64,000 bases of DNA from Burkholderiales bacterium. Lineage in GTDB: Bacteria; Pseudomonadota; Gammaproteobacteria; Burkholderiales; Burkholderiaceae_C. A model generated the notes under the pieces. It did no database searches and was not told where the DNA came from. It saw only the letters and a list, made by a program, of their open reading frames with translations. The translations under genes were made by a program, and so were the position numbers. Position 1 is the first letter of the stretch; each line of letters starts with the position of its first letter. Location of the stretch: positions 731,114-795,113 of the forward strand of contig JADJDV010000006.1 of the NCBI GenBank assembly GCA_016702555.1. The letters are read 5' to 3'. This document shows positions 36,155 through 45,264 of this stretch, in pieces.

Positions 36155-37132
36155 TCAGGCGTTGACCAGCACCAGCTTGCCCTTGACCTGGCGCGAGTTC
36201 ATGCGCGCGTAGGCCGCCTTCAACTCGCTCATCGGCAGCTGGGCATCGATCATCGGCCTGATCTTGCCGTCCATGTACCAGCCCACCAGTTCCTTCATCA
36301 TGGCGGCGTTGGCCTGCGGCTCGCGGCGCGCGAATTCGCCCCAGAACACGCCGACGATGCTGGTGCCCTTGACCAGAGGCAGGTTGATGCGGATGGCCGG
36401 TATCTCGCCCGCGGTGAAGCCGATCACCAGAAGCCGGCCGCGCCAGGCCAGCGAACGCAGCGCCGGCTCGGTGAATTCGCCGCCGACCGGGTCGTAGACG
36501 ACGTCGGGGCCGTTGCCGCCCGTCAGCTCCTTCAGCCGCTCGCGCAGGTCCTGGGTGCTGTAGTTGATCGTCTCATCGGCGCCCAACTCTTGGCAGAAGG
36601 CACATTTCTCGTCGGTGGAGGCGGCGGCGATCACCCTGGCGCCGGCCAGCTTGGCGATCTGGATCGCCGACATGCCGACGCCGCCGGCGGCGCCCAGCAC
36701 CAGCACGGTTTCGCCGGCCTTCAACTGGCCGCGGTCGAGCAGCGCGTGGTGGCTGGTGCCGTAGATCATGGTGAAGGCGGCGGCGTCGGCGGGGGCGAAG
36801 CCGGGCGGCAGCGGCAGGCACAGCTTGGCGGGCGCCAGCGCGTGGGTGGCGAAGCCGCCGGTGCCGGCCAGGCAGGCCACGGCCTGGCCGACCTGCAGCC
36901 CGGTCACGCCTTCACCCACGGCCTCGATCACGCCGGCGTATTCGGCGCCGGGCACGAAGGGCAGCTCGGGCTTGATCTGGTACTTGCCCTGCACGATCAG
37001 CAGGTCGGGAAAGTTCAGACTGGCGGCCTGGATGCGGATCAGCACCTGGCCCTTGGCGGGCGCCGGCGTGGGCAGCTCTTTCCAGGTCAGGGCGTCGACG
37101 CCGACGGGGTTTTCGCAAAGCCAGGCGTGCAT
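36155..37132 (-). CDS. NADPH:quinone oxidoreductase, zinc-independent MDR family
   Basis: The 325-residue protein is a medium-chain reductase of the quinone oxidoreductase type. It has ASLNFPDLLIVQGKYQ, PFVPGAEYAGVIEAVGEGV, the Rossmann motif VLVLGAAGGVGMSAIQIAKL and GADETINYSTQDLRERL. The zinc-binding cysteines of alcohol dehydrogenases are missing, as expected for this branch. The preferred donor is NADPH by family inference, and the substrate is unknown. The ATG at 37132 follows AAAGGAG at good spacing. It is divergent from surE. Confidence 0.9.
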   Translation of the reverse strand: MHAWLCENPVGVDALTWKELPTPAPAKGQVLIRIQAASLNFPDLLIVQGKYQIKPELPFVPGAEYAGVIEAVGEGVTGLQVGQAVACLAGTGGFATHALAPAKLCLPLPPGFAPADAAAFTMIYGTSHHALLDRGQLKAGETVLVLGAAGGVGMSAIQIAKLAGARVIAAASTDEKCAFCQELGADETINYSTQDLRERLKELTGGNGPDVVYDPVGGEFTEPALRSLAWRGRLLVIGFTAGEIPAIRINLPLVKGTSIVGVFWGEFARREPQANAAMMKELVGWYMDGKIRPMIDAQLPMSELKAAYARMNSRQVKGKLVLVNA

Positions 37133-37298
37133 GCGGGAATCTCCTTTGTGGTGCGGATGGTGTGCGGTGGCGGCGATCATAGAAGCGGCCGGGAAAGCGC
37201 GCCTGTCTCAGCAGCGACGCGGTGGGCGTGAGCGGCGTGCGATGGGGGCGGGCCGACTGGTCGCCGGCCTACAATTGCTTGCACCCTTGTATCCCACG

Positions 37299-38075
37299 AT
37301 GAGAATCCTGCTCTGCAACGACGATGGCTACCAGGCCACCGGCATCGTCGCCTTTCATGAGGCCCTGAAGGCGCTGCCGGGTGTGCAGGTGGAGGTGGTG
37401 GCGCCCGAGCACAACAACAGCGCCAAGTCGAACGCGCTGACGCTGAGCGCGCCGCTGTACGTCTACCAGGCGGCCAACGGCTTTCGCTACGTCAACGGCA
37501 CGCCGGCCGACTGCGTGCACATCGCGCTCACCGGCCTGCTCGATTACCGGCCCGACCTGGTGGTTTCCGGCATCAACAACGGCGCCAACATGGGCGACGA
37601 CACCATTTACTCGGGCACCGTGGGCGCGGCGATGGAGGGCTATCTGTTCGGCATCCCGGCGATCGCGTTCTCGCAGATCCAGAAGGGCTGGACGCACATC
37701 GACGCCGCCGCCGCCAAGGCGGCCGAACTGGTGCAGCGCATCGGCGCGCATCAGACCGAGGGTGGCAAACCCTGGCTGCTGAACGTGAATATCCCCAACC
37801 TGCCGCCCGACCAGCTCAAGAGCCCGAAGATCTGCCGCCTGGGGCGCCGCCACGCGGCCGAGCGGGTGATCACCATGCCCAACCCGCGCGGCGACACCAT
37901 GTACTGGATCGGCGGTGCCGGCGCCGCCGCCGACGCCGCCGAGGGCACGGACTTCCACGCCACTGCCTCCGGCCACGTCGCCATCACGCCGCTGAAGGTC
38001 GATCTGACCGACCACGAGGCGCTGGCTTACTGGGCGCAGGGCATGGGCCATATGCTGGCCGGAGCCCCCGGCTGA
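37299..38075 (+). CDS. surE: 5'/3'-nucleotidase SurE
   Basis: SurE is a stationary-phase survival phosphatase acting on nucleoside monophosphates. The 258-residue protein starts MRILLCNDDGYQATGIVAF with the metal-binding NDD. APEHNNSAKSNALTL and VSGINNGANMGDDTIYSGTV complete the active site. A TACAAT at 37270-37275 may be the -10 element, 23 bases before the ATG. pcm begins at the last base of the surE stop (TGATG). Confidence 0.96.
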   Translation: MRILLCNDDGYQATGIVAFHEALKALPGVQVEVVAPEHNNSAKSNALTLSAPLYVYQAANGFRYVNGTPADCVHIALTGLLDYRPDLVVSGINNGANMGDDTIYSGTVGAAMEGYLFGIPAIAFSQIQKGWTHIDAAAAKAAELVQRIGAHQTEGGKPWLLNVNIPNLPPDQLKSPKICRLGRRHAAERVITMPNPRGDTMYWIGGAGAAADAAEGTDFHATASGHVAITPLKVDLTDHEALAYWAQGMGHMLAGAPG

Positions 38076-38890
38076 TGGCCGCGCCGCCGCAGCGCCCGGG
38101 TTTTCCGGCGCGCATCGACCTGGGCAGCGGCGCCCGGCCGCCGGCGCGGCCTGCAGGGCGCCCGGCAGCGGCCGCCACGGTGGCGCAAGCGGCGCCCGTC
38201 ACCAGCGCCTCCGCGCCGCAGGCGGCCAGCATGGCGCGCGACCCGATTCCGGCGCGCGCGCGCATGCTGCAACAACTGATGGCCGAAGGCATTCAGGACC
38301 CGCTGGTGCTGCGCGCCATGGGCGCGGTCGACCGGCACCACTTCGTCGACGGCGCGCTGGTGCCGCAGGCCTACGAGGACACGGCGCTGCCGATCGGCCT
38401 GGGGCAGACCATCAGCAAGCCCAGCGTGGTGGCGCGCATGACCGAGCTGCTGCTGCAAGGCGGTGTGCGCGGGGCCGACGGCCGGCTCGGCCGTGTGCTC
38501 GACATCGGCACCGGCTGTGGCTACCAGGCCGTGGTGCTGGCGCAGCTGGCGACCGAGGTCTACAGCATCGAGCGTCTGCGCGAACTGCATGAGAAGGCGC
38601 GCGCCAACCTGCGCCCGCTGCGCCTTGCCACCGTGCACCTGATCCTGGGCGACGGCATGGTGGGCTTTGCCAAGGGCGCGCCGTACGCGGGCATCATCGC
38701 CGCGGCCGGCGGCGAGGCCGTGCCGGAGGCCTGGATCGACCAGCTGGCGCACGGCGGGCGCATCGTGGCGCCGGTGGCGGTGGCCGGTGGGCAGCAGGCG
38801 CTGATGGTGATCGACAAGTCGCATCAGGGCGTGCAGCAGACGATTCTGGAGGCGGTGAACTTCGTGCCTCTAAAATCGGGCCTTGCTTGA
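38075..38890 (+). CDS. pcm: Protein-L-isoaspartate O-methyltransferase
   Basis: Pcm methylates isoaspartyl residues so that damaged proteins can be repaired. The 271-residue protein has the family core from about residue 66 onward: MGAVDRHHFVDGALVPQAYE, LPIGLGQTISKPSVVARMTE and the SAM-binding LDIGTGCGYQAVVLAQL. The first 60 residues are a Pro/Ala/Arg-rich extension not seen in short homologues. Because the ATG is coupled to surE, I keep the long start, but an internal start near PARARMLQQL is possible. It is followed by nlpD. Confidence 0.93.
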   Translation: MAAPPQRPGFPARIDLGSGARPPARPAGRPAAAATVAQAAPVTSASAPQAASMARDPIPARARMLQQLMAEGIQDPLVLRAMGAVDRHHFVDGALVPQAYEDTALPIGLGQTISKPSVVARMTELLLQGGVRGADGRLGRVLDIGTGCGYQAVVLAQLATEVYSIERLRELHEKARANLRPLRLATVHLILGDGMVGFAKGAPYAGIIAAAGGEAVPEAWIDQLAHGGRIVAPVAVAGGQQALMVIDKSHQGVQQTILEAVNFVPLKSGLA

Positions 38891-38912
38891 GTACCTTACA
38901 GGAAAGCCCCCT

Positions 38913-39755
38913 ATGCATTTGACAGGTCGCAAGTCTTGGACCGTGATGTCGTTGCTGCTGGCACTGGCCTTGGCCGGCTGCACCAGCACTTCAGTCAACC
39001 GGGCGCCCGTCGAGGATCGCGGCGTCGGCGGCGCGCCCAGCGCGGCGGGCATCGACCCGGCCACGCTGCCCGGCGCCGAGAACGCCGGCAAACCCGGCTA
39101 CCACACCGTCAAGGCCGGTGACACGGTGATGCAGATCGCGCGCGAGCACAACCAGAACTGGCGTGACATCGCGCGCTGGAACAACCTGGAGAACTCGAAC
39201 CTGATCGAGGTCGGTCAGGTGCTGCGCGTGGTGCCGCCGGCTGGCGCCCCTGCGCCCGCCCGTCCGCCCGCCGCCGCGGTCGCCACGCAGACCACGCCGG
39301 GTGTCGCCCCGGCGCCTGCGCCTGCAGCGGCCGCGACACCGGCACCGGCGCCGGCCGCCACGCCCGCGCCGCCCTCGGCCGGCGCCGACGACGTCGATTT
39401 CATCTGGCCGGCCAACGGCACGCTGGTGGCGTCGTTCGACGAAGCCAAGAACAAAGGTCTGGGCATCGCCGGCAAGGCGGGTGACCCGGTGCTGGCCGCC
39501 GCGGACGGCCGCGTGGTCTATGCCGGCGCCGGCCTGCGCGGCTACGGCAACCTGATCATCCTGAAGCACAACAACACCTTCCTCACCGCCTACGCGCACA
39601 ATCAGGCGCTGCTGGTGAAGGAGGACCAGAGCGTCAAGCGCGGCCAGAAGATCGCCGAGATGGGCTCGACCGATGCCGACCGCGTCAAGCTGCACTTCGA
39701 GATTCGCCGCTCGGGCAAGCCGGTGGATCCGGCGCGTTATCTGCCGTCGCGTTGA
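38913..39755 (+). CDS. nlpD: NlpD-type lipoprotein, LysM plus degenerate LytM domain
   Basis: The 280-residue lipoprotein has a signal ending LALALAGCTST, a LysM domain at about residues 63-108 (YHTVKAGDTVMQIAREHNQN), an Ala/Pro linker and a C-terminal M23/LytM domain. The LytM zinc ligands are incomplete: the first HxxxD is absent (KNKGLGIAGKAGDPV), while YAHNQALL and KLHFEIRRSG remain. NlpD proteins are non-catalytic amidase activators, so this fits. The ATG at 38913 is preceded by ACAGGAAAG. It closes the surE-pcm-nlpD run; rpoS, common next in this order, is absent. Confidence 0.93.
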   Translation: MHLTGRKSWTVMSLLLALALAGCTSTSVNRAPVEDRGVGGAPSAAGIDPATLPGAENAGKPGYHTVKAGDTVMQIAREHNQNWRDIARWNNLENSNLIEVGQVLRVVPPAGAPAPARPPAAAVATQTTPGVAPAPAPAAAATPAPAPAATPAPPSAGADDVDFIWPANGTLVASFDEAKNKGLGIAGKAGDPVLAAADGRVVYAGAGLRGYGNLIILKHNNTFLTAYAHNQALLVKEDQSVKRGQKIAEMGSTDADRVKLHFEIRRSGKPVDPARYLPSR

Positions 39756-39790
39756 TCCCGGGCATTCGAGAACGCGCCGACGATTGATTC

Positions 39791-39818
39791 CGTCATTCCC
39801 GCCTGCGCGGGAATGACG
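39791..39818. repeat. REP-like perfect palindrome CGTCATTCCCGC...GCGGGAATGACG
   Basis: The arms CGTCATTCCCGC (39791-39802) and GCGGGAATGACG (39807-39818) are perfect 12-bp inverted repeats with a CTGC loop. The core is the widespread GTCATTCCCGC repetitive extragenic palindrome. It lies in the 78-base gap between nlpD and rlmD and could act as a transcript end or stability element. Confidence 0.85.
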
Positions 39819-39833
39819 AATTTCAGGTCCGCG

Positions 39834-41327
39834 ATGAACCCAGAACCTGACACCTCCTTCGTCCAACGCGTGTCGGACCTGCCCGAAGACTGGCTGCACA
39901 TCGACTCGATGGACCTCGACGCCCAGGGCATTGCCCGCCGTCTCGACGGCAAGGTCGTCTTCATCGATGGCGCGCTGCCAGGCGAGTTGGTCAGCGCCAG
40001 CGTCAACCGCCGCAAGAACCACTGGGAAGCCGCCGCGCTGACCGAACTGCACCGCGAGAGCAGCCTGCGCGTGCGCCCGCGCTGCCCGCACTTCGGCCTG
40101 CACCAGGGCGCCTGCGGCGGCTGCAAGATGCAACATCTGGACACCGCCGCACAAGTCGCCGTCAAGCAGCGCGCGCTGGAAGACCAGTTGTGGCACCTCG
40201 GCAAGGTCAAGCCCGAGCTGATCCTGCGCCCCATCGAAGGCCCCGCCTGGGGCTACCGCTACCGCGCGCGCCTGTCGGTGCGCCACGTGCAGAAGAAGGG
40301 CGAGGTGCTGATCGGCTTTCACGAGCGCAAAAGCCGCTACATCGCCGACATGCGCGAATGCCCGGTGCTGCCCGAGCACGTCAGCCGCCTGCTGCTGCCG
40401 CTGCGCGCGCTGATCTTCAGCCTGGAGGCGCGCGACACCTGCCCACAGATCGAACTGGCCTGCGGCGACGAAGTCACTGCGCTGGTGCTGCGCCACCTGC
40501 AGCCGCTGTCCGACGCCGACCGTACCCGGCTGCGCGCCTTCGGCCAACAACACGCCATCCAGTGGTGGCTGCAGCCTAAGGGCCCCGACACCGTGCACCG
40601 GCTGGACGAGGAGGGCGGCGAACTGGCCTACGCGCTGCCCGAGTTCGGCATCACCATGCCCTTCAGGCCAACCGACTTCACCCAGGTCAACCCGCACATC
40701 AACCGCGTGCTGGTCGGCCGCGCGCTGCGCCTGCTGGACGCGCAGCCGCACGAGCGCGTGATCGACTGGTTCTGCGGCCTCGGCAACTTCACGCTGCCGC
40801 TGGCTACCCAGGCCGGCAGCGTGCTCGGCGTGGAAGGCAGCGAAGCCCTGATCGCCCGCGCGCGCCAGAACCACGAGCGCCATCGCGCCGCTGCGCCGGC
40901 AGGCCGCGCACTGGCGCCGACCGATTTCGTCGCCCGCAACCTGTTCGACATGACGCCCACGCAACTGGTGGCCGATGGCCGCGCCGACCGCTGGCTGGTC
41001 GATCCGCCGCGCGAAGGCGCCTTCGCCCTGGTCAAGTCGCTCGCCGCCATCCACCAGGCGCGCCGGGGCGCCGCAGACGCCGAACCCCTGCCACCAGGCG
41101 CCGACCGGTGGCGGCCGCCGCAACGCATCGTCTACGTCAGCTGCAACCCCGCCACGCTGGCGCGCGACGCCGGCCTGCTGGTGCACCAGGCCGGCTACCG
41201 CTGCACGGCGGCGGGCGTGGTGAACATGTTTCCACACACAGCACACGTCGAGAGCGTGGCGGTGTTTGAGCTGGGTTCCGGATCGATGGCGGCCAGTACA
41301 ATCAGCGGTTCTCAACCCGATACCTGA
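39834..41327 (+). CDS. rlmD: 23S rRNA (uracil(1939)-C(5))-methyltransferase RlmD
   Basis: The 497-residue protein has an N-terminal TRAM domain and the iron-sulfur cluster cysteines in RCPHFGLHQGACGGCKMQHL. The SAM domain shows DWFCGLGNFTLPLA and the late block VYVSCNPATLARDAGLLVHQ with the catalytic Cys. An insertion of about 15 residues with Pro and Arg (PLPPGADRWRPP) precedes the last block. The start at 39834 was preferred to an ATG inside the REP palindrome at 39813. Confidence 0.95.
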   Translation: MNPEPDTSFVQRVSDLPEDWLHIDSMDLDAQGIARRLDGKVVFIDGALPGELVSASVNRRKNHWEAAALTELHRESSLRVRPRCPHFGLHQGACGGCKMQHLDTAAQVAVKQRALEDQLWHLGKVKPELILRPIEGPAWGYRYRARLSVRHVQKKGEVLIGFHERKSRYIADMRECPVLPEHVSRLLLPLRALIFSLEARDTCPQIELACGDEVTALVLRHLQPLSDADRTRLRAFGQQHAIQWWLQPKGPDTVHRLDEEGGELAYALPEFGITMPFRPTDFTQVNPHINRVLVGRALRLLDAQPHERVIDWFCGLGNFTLPLATQAGSVLGVEGSEALIARARQNHERHRAAAPAGRALAPTDFVARNLFDMTPTQLVADGRADRWLVDPPREGAFALVKSLAAIHQARRGAADAEPLPPGADRWRPPQRIVYVSCNPATLARDAGLLVHQAGYRCTAAGVVNMFPHTAHVESVAVFELGSGSMAASTISGSQPDT

Positions 41328-41369
41328 CCGCGGCTTCGCCAGGCGATGTGGCGGTCATCTTTTTTGCGT

Positions 41370-41756
41370 ATGGGCAATCTCCAGATCACCACCATGGCCC
41401 TCGGGCTGGGGCTGGCGGCGGTGATCCTCTACCTGGTGCGGCGCGACCACCTGTACCTGCCACACGGCGTGTTCTGGTTCGTGGTCGCTATCTTTGCCGT
41501 CGTTTTCGGCTTGTTCCCGCGGCTAATTGACACGGTTGCCGTGTGGGTGGGTGTGGTCTACCCACCGGCCTTTCTGTTCCTTGCCGTCGGCGTGGTGTTG
41601 TTCATCAAGGCGCTGCACGCCGACCTGGTCAATACCCGCATCGAACGGCAGTTGCGCCGATTGAACCAGGAGATCGCGATCCTGGGGGCCAGCCAGCCCC
41701 GGCGCAGAGTCGAGTCCGGCGCCGGCTTGGCCGCTGAACCACCCCATGAAACCTAA
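41370..41756 (+). CDS. DUF2304 family membrane protein
   Basis: This 128-residue protein has three membrane segments (residues about 5-22, 33-52 and 64-82) and a charged C-terminal tail NTRIERQLRRLNQEIAIL. This is the DUF2304 pattern, often found in polysaccharide loci next to glycosyltransferases. The function is unknown. It overlaps the manC start by 11 bases, which places it in the polysaccharide operon. A TACAAT at 41297-41302 inside the end of rlmD could be the locus promoter. Confidence 0.85.
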   Translation: MGNLQITTMALGLGLAAVILYLVRRDHLYLPHGVFWFVVAIFAVVFGLFPRLIDTVAVWVGVVYPPAFLFLAVGVVLFIKALHADLVNTRIERQLRRLNQEIAILGASQPRRRVESGAGLAAEPPHET

Positions 41757-43239
41757 TCAGCTGATTCCCGTCATCCTGTGCGGCGGCAGTGGCACCCGGC
41801 TGTGGCCGTTGTCACGCGAGTCGTATCCCAAGCAGTTCCTGGCGTTGGAAGGCGACGGCTGGTCGATGCTGCAGAAGACTGCGCGCCGGCTGGGCCGCCT
41901 GGGACCCGAGGTGCCGCGCGCACCCGCGCCGATGGTGGTCTGTAATGCTGAACATCGTTTTATCGCCGCCCAACAATTGGCCGAGGCTGGCGTGGGCCAG
42001 GCGCGGTTGTTGCTGGAGCCAACCGGCCGCAACACCGCACCGGCACTGACGTTGGCGGCTTTGCAGGCCGCGCAGGATGCGGGCAACGCCGACGACCCGG
42101 TCCTGCTCGTGATGCCGGCGGACCACGTCGTCACCGATGAGCCATCGTTCGTGCAGGTGGTCGAGACCGCCTGGCGCGTGGCGCGCGGCGATGCCCTCGT
42201 CACCTTCGGCATCGTGGCCGATCGCCCCGAAACCGGCTACGGCTATATCCGGCGCGGCGCGGCGCGCGACGATGGCGCGCTGGCGGTGGACAGTTTCGCG
42301 GAAAAACCCAGCGCTGAACTGGCGCGTGATTACATCGATTCCGGCGAGTACCTCTGGAACAGCGGCCTGTTCGTCGTGCGCGCCGGCGCCTGGCTGCAGG
42401 CCATCGAGCGCTACCGGCCCGACATCCTGCAAGCCTGCCGCGCCGCAATGGATACGGCCGTCACCGACCTGGATTTCGTGCGACCGGGCGCCGATGCGTT
42501 CCGGGCCTGTCCCGCCGAATCAATCGACTACGCCGTCATGGAGCGCCTGCCTGGCGATGCGGATGTCCCTTTGCGCGCCTGCGTGGTGCCGCTGCAGGCC
42601 GGCTGGTCCGACCTGGGCACCTGGGACGCGCTGTGGCAGGTACTGCCGCGCGATTCCACTGGCAACGCAGCGGTGGGAGAAACCATCAGCGTGCAGTCGC
42701 AGAACTCACTGCTGTTGTCCAGCGGGCGCCTGGTGGCCGGTGTCGGACTGGATCATGTCATCGTCATCGAAACGCCGGATGCAGTGCTGGTGGCTGACAT
42801 GCGTCAGACGCAAGCCGTCAAGCAGGTGGTCAGCGCTCTCAAGCTGCGTGGCAAAACCCTGGCCGATATGCACCGTAAGGTCGTACGCCCCTGGGGTTGG
42901 TACGACGCTATCGACAGCGGTGACCGTTTTCAGGTCAAGCGCATCGTCGTCAACCCCGGCGCGTCCTTGAGCCTGCAGATGCACCACCACCGTGCCGAGC
43001 ACTGGATCGTCGTCAAGGGCACGGCCGAAGTGACCAAGGGTGACGAAGTGCTGCTGCTGTCCGAGAACGAATCCACCTACATCCCGCTGGGCCATGTGCA
43101 CCGTCTGGCCAACCCCGGCAAGCTGCCGCTGGAGATCATCGAGGTGCAATCCGGCAGCTACCTGGGCGAGGACGACATCGTGCGCTACGAAGATACCTAC
43201 GGGCGCTTGCCCGAACAGCCAACAACCAGCAAGGCCTGA
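41746..43239 (+). CDS. manC: Mannose-1-phosphate guanylyltransferase / mannose-6-phosphate isomerase
   Basis: The 497-residue protein makes GDP-mannose. The N-terminal nucleotidyltransferase (about residues 1-290) has ILCGGSGTRLWPLSRESYPK and the FAEKPS motif. The C-terminal cupin (about 350-480), the type II phosphomannose isomerase part, has RPWGWYDAID and the metal-binding QMHHHRAEHWIVV. Both halves are complete. It heads the polysaccharide genes, but no gmd, rmd or manB lies in the window, so the GDP-mannose may be used directly or modified elsewhere. Confidence 0.96.
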   Translation: MKPNQLIPVILCGGSGTRLWPLSRESYPKQFLALEGDGWSMLQKTARRLGRLGPEVPRAPAPMVVCNAEHRFIAAQQLAEAGVGQARLLLEPTGRNTAPALTLAALQAAQDAGNADDPVLLVMPADHVVTDEPSFVQVVETAWRVARGDALVTFGIVADRPETGYGYIRRGAARDDGALAVDSFAEKPSAELARDYIDSGEYLWNSGLFVVRAGAWLQAIERYRPDILQACRAAMDTAVTDLDFVRPGADAFRACPAESIDYAVMERLPGDADVPLRACVVPLQAGWSDLGTWDALWQVLPRDSTGNAAVGETISVQSQNSLLLSSGRLVAGVGLDHVIVIETPDAVLVADMRQTQAVKQVVSALKLRGKTLADMHRKVVRPWGWYDAIDSGDRFQVKRIVVNPGASLSLQMHHHRAEHWIVVKGTAEVTKGDEVLLLSENESTYIPLGHVHRLANPGKLPLEIIEVQSGSYLGEDDIVRYEDTYGRLPEQPTTSKA

Positions 43240-43243
43240 TCCG

Positions 43244-44047
43244 ATGCCCGGCCTGCAGATGCTCAGGGCCCTGTGGGCCTACCGCCAGTTCGTCTGGAGC
43301 AGCGTGCGGCGCGATTTCAGCGCACGTTACCGCGAGTCGCTGCTGGGCGCTTTCTGGGCCGTGGCCAACCCGCTGGCCATGATCATCATCTATACCGTGG
43401 TGTTCTCGCAGCTGATGCGGCCTACGCTGCCCGGGCAGCAGAACGTGCCGTTTGCCTTCAGCATCTTCCTGTGCGCTGGCGTGCTGACCTGGAACCTGTT
43501 CGCCGAGATGCTGGGCAACCTGAACAACGTATTCCTGGCTAACGGCAACCTGATCAAAAAGTCCAACTTTCCGCGCATCTGCCTGCCGGCCATCGTGGTG
43601 GTGTCGGCATTGGTCAACTTCGCCATCGTCGCGGTGCTTTACCTGGCCTTCCTGGCATTGATCGGCCATTGGCCCGGCTGGCCGTTGCTGGCGGCGCTGC
43701 CGCTGCTGGCGCTGCAAATCCTGTTCGCGCTGGGCCTGGGCATCTTTCTTGGCACGCTGAATGTCTTCTTTCGCGACGTCGGGCAACTGACAGGCATCGT
43801 GCTGCAGTTCTGGTTCTGGCTGACCCCCATCGTGTACTCCATCGGCGCGCTGCCCGCCGCGGTGCAGAAGGTGTTCAAGCTCAACCCCATGATGCCGCTG
43901 ATGCAGGCCTACCAGATCATCTTCCTGCAGCGGCAGTGGCCGGCGTGGGAGGCTTTGCTGCCGCTCGTGCTGCTGACAGTGATCGTTCTTGTCCTGGGTG
44001 CCACGTTCTTTCTGCGCCGGGTGGGTGAACTGGTGGACGAACTTTGA
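43244..44047 (+). CDS. wzm: O-antigen/capsule ABC transporter permease (Wzm-type)
   Basis: The 267-residue integral membrane protein has six hydrophobic segments and belongs to the ABC-2 polysaccharide export permeases. It shows SARYRESLLGAFWAVANPLA near the N terminus and FFRDVGQLTGIVLQFWFWLT, WFWLTPIVYSIGALP toward the C terminus. It moves the finished undecaprenyl-linked glycan across the inner membrane with Wzt. It starts 4 bases after manC and its stop overlaps the next ATG (TGATG). Confidence 0.92.
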   Translation: MPGLQMLRALWAYRQFVWSSVRRDFSARYRESLLGAFWAVANPLAMIIIYTVVFSQLMRPTLPGQQNVPFAFSIFLCAGVLTWNLFAEMLGNLNNVFLANGNLIKKSNFPRICLPAIVVVSALVNFAIVAVLYLAFLALIGHWPGWPLLAALPLLALQILFALGLGIFLGTLNVFFRDVGQLTGIVLQFWFWLTPIVYSIGALPAAVQKVFKLNPMMPLMQAYQIIFLQRQWPAWEALLPLVLLTVIVLVLGATFFLRRVGELVDEL

Positions 44048-45264
44048 TGAGTGCGCTGGTTGTCTCCAACATCGGCAAGGCCTACAAGCGCTATCCCGGC
44101 AAATGGGCGCGCGTTCGCGAGTGGGTGACTGGACGACCGGGGCACCAGCAGACTTGGGTCTTGCGCGACGTAAGCTTCAGTGTCAGTCTTGGCGAGGCCG
44201 TCGGCATCATAGGCGTCAACGGCGCCGGCAAGAGCACCCTGCTCAAGATCATTACCGGCACCACACAGCCCACCGAGGGCAACGTCCGCGTCCAGGGCCG
44301 GGTAGCCGCGCTGCTCGAACTCGGCATGGGTTTCCACCCCGATTTCACTGGCCGGCAGAACGTCTTCATGGCCGGCCAGTTGCTGGGCCTGCGCGTGGAC
44401 GAAATCGCCGGCCGCATGTCCGAGATCGAGGCCTTCGCGGAGATCGGCGGCTACATCGATCGCCCGGTGCGCCTGTATTCCAGCGGCATGCAGGTGCGGT
44501 TGGCCTTCAGCGCGGCCACGGCGGTGCGACCCGATATTCTCATCGTCGACGAGGCACTCTCCGTTGGCGATGCCTACTTCCAGCACAAGAGCTTCGACCG
44601 CATCCGGGATTTCCGCCACCAGGGCACTACCCTGCTCATCGTCAGTCACGACAAGCAAGCGATACAAAGTGTCTGCGACCGCGCCATTTTGCTGAGCGCC
44701 GGGCGAAAGGCGATGGAAGGGCGGCCTGAAGCCGTGTTCGATTACTACAACGCCATGCTGGCTGATCACCAGAACCAGCAGGTCAGGCAACAGGAGCGGG
44801 GCGACGGCAAGATCGAGACCGTGTCAGGCACCGGCGAAGCCGCCGTGACGACCATTGCCTTGGTGGACGAGGCTGGCCGCGCGCTGGAGATGGTGGACGT
44901 GGGGCAGCCGGTGCATCTGCGAATCGAAATCCTCGCCCATGCGGACATCAAACGTCTGGTGTTGGGCTATGGCATCAAGGATCGTCTTGGTCAAGTGATC
45001 TTTGGCACCAACACGCACTTGAAAAACCAGTCGCTGCTGGAAGTGGCGGCCGGTGATCGATATTTGTTTGACATCGCCTTTCCGGCGAACCTGGGGCCAG
45101 GAAGCTACTCTGTCCAAACTGCACTGCACAGTACAGACACACACCTGGTCAACAACTACGAGTGGCGCGATCTGGCATTGATTTTTCATGTCATTAACGT
45201 CGATAAACCCGATTTTTCCGGCATTGCCTGGCTGGATCCGCAGATAGAAATTTCACGCGCATGA
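44047..45264 (+). CDS. wzt: O-antigen/capsule ABC transporter ATPase with C-terminal glycan-binding domain (Wzt-type)
   Basis: The 405-residue protein has a complete ATPase domain: Walker A GVNGAGKSTLLKII, signature YSSGMQVRLAFSAA, Walker B ILIVDEALSVGD and the switch IVSHDKQA. After about residue 250 comes a beta-rich Wzt C-terminal domain (IALVDEAGRALEMVDVGQPV, VLGYGIKDRLGQVIFGTN). Domains of this kind recognise the modified chain end in ABC-exported O antigens. An FkbM methyltransferase gene follows with an ATGA overlap and could supply the capping methyl group. Confidence 0.93.
   Translation: MSALVVSNIGKAYKRYPGKWARVREWVTGRPGHQQTWVLRDVSFSVSLGEAVGIIGVNGAGKSTLLKIITGTTQPTEGNVRVQGRVAALLELGMGFHPDFTGRQNVFMAGQLLGLRVDEIAGRMSEIEAFAEIGGYIDRPVRLYSSGMQVRLAFSAATAVRPDILIVDEALSVGDAYFQHKSFDRIRDFRHQGTTLLIVSHDKQAIQSVCDRAILLSAGRKAMEGRPEAVFDYYNAMLADHQNQQVRQQERGDGKIETVSGTGEAAVTTIALVDEAGRALEMVDVGQPVHLRIEILAHADIKRLVLGYGIKDRLGQVIFGTNTHLKNQSLLEVAAGDRYLFDIAFPANLGPGSYSVQTALHSTDTHLVNNYEWRDLALIFHVINVDKPDFSGIAWLDPQIEISRA

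Noticed and set aside
38991..41315. 774-residue open frame on the minus strand opposite nlpD and rlmD
   Set aside because: It is His/Gln/Val-rich, has no family similarity and mirrors GC-rich codons of two clear genes. Long antisense frames are expected at this GC content.
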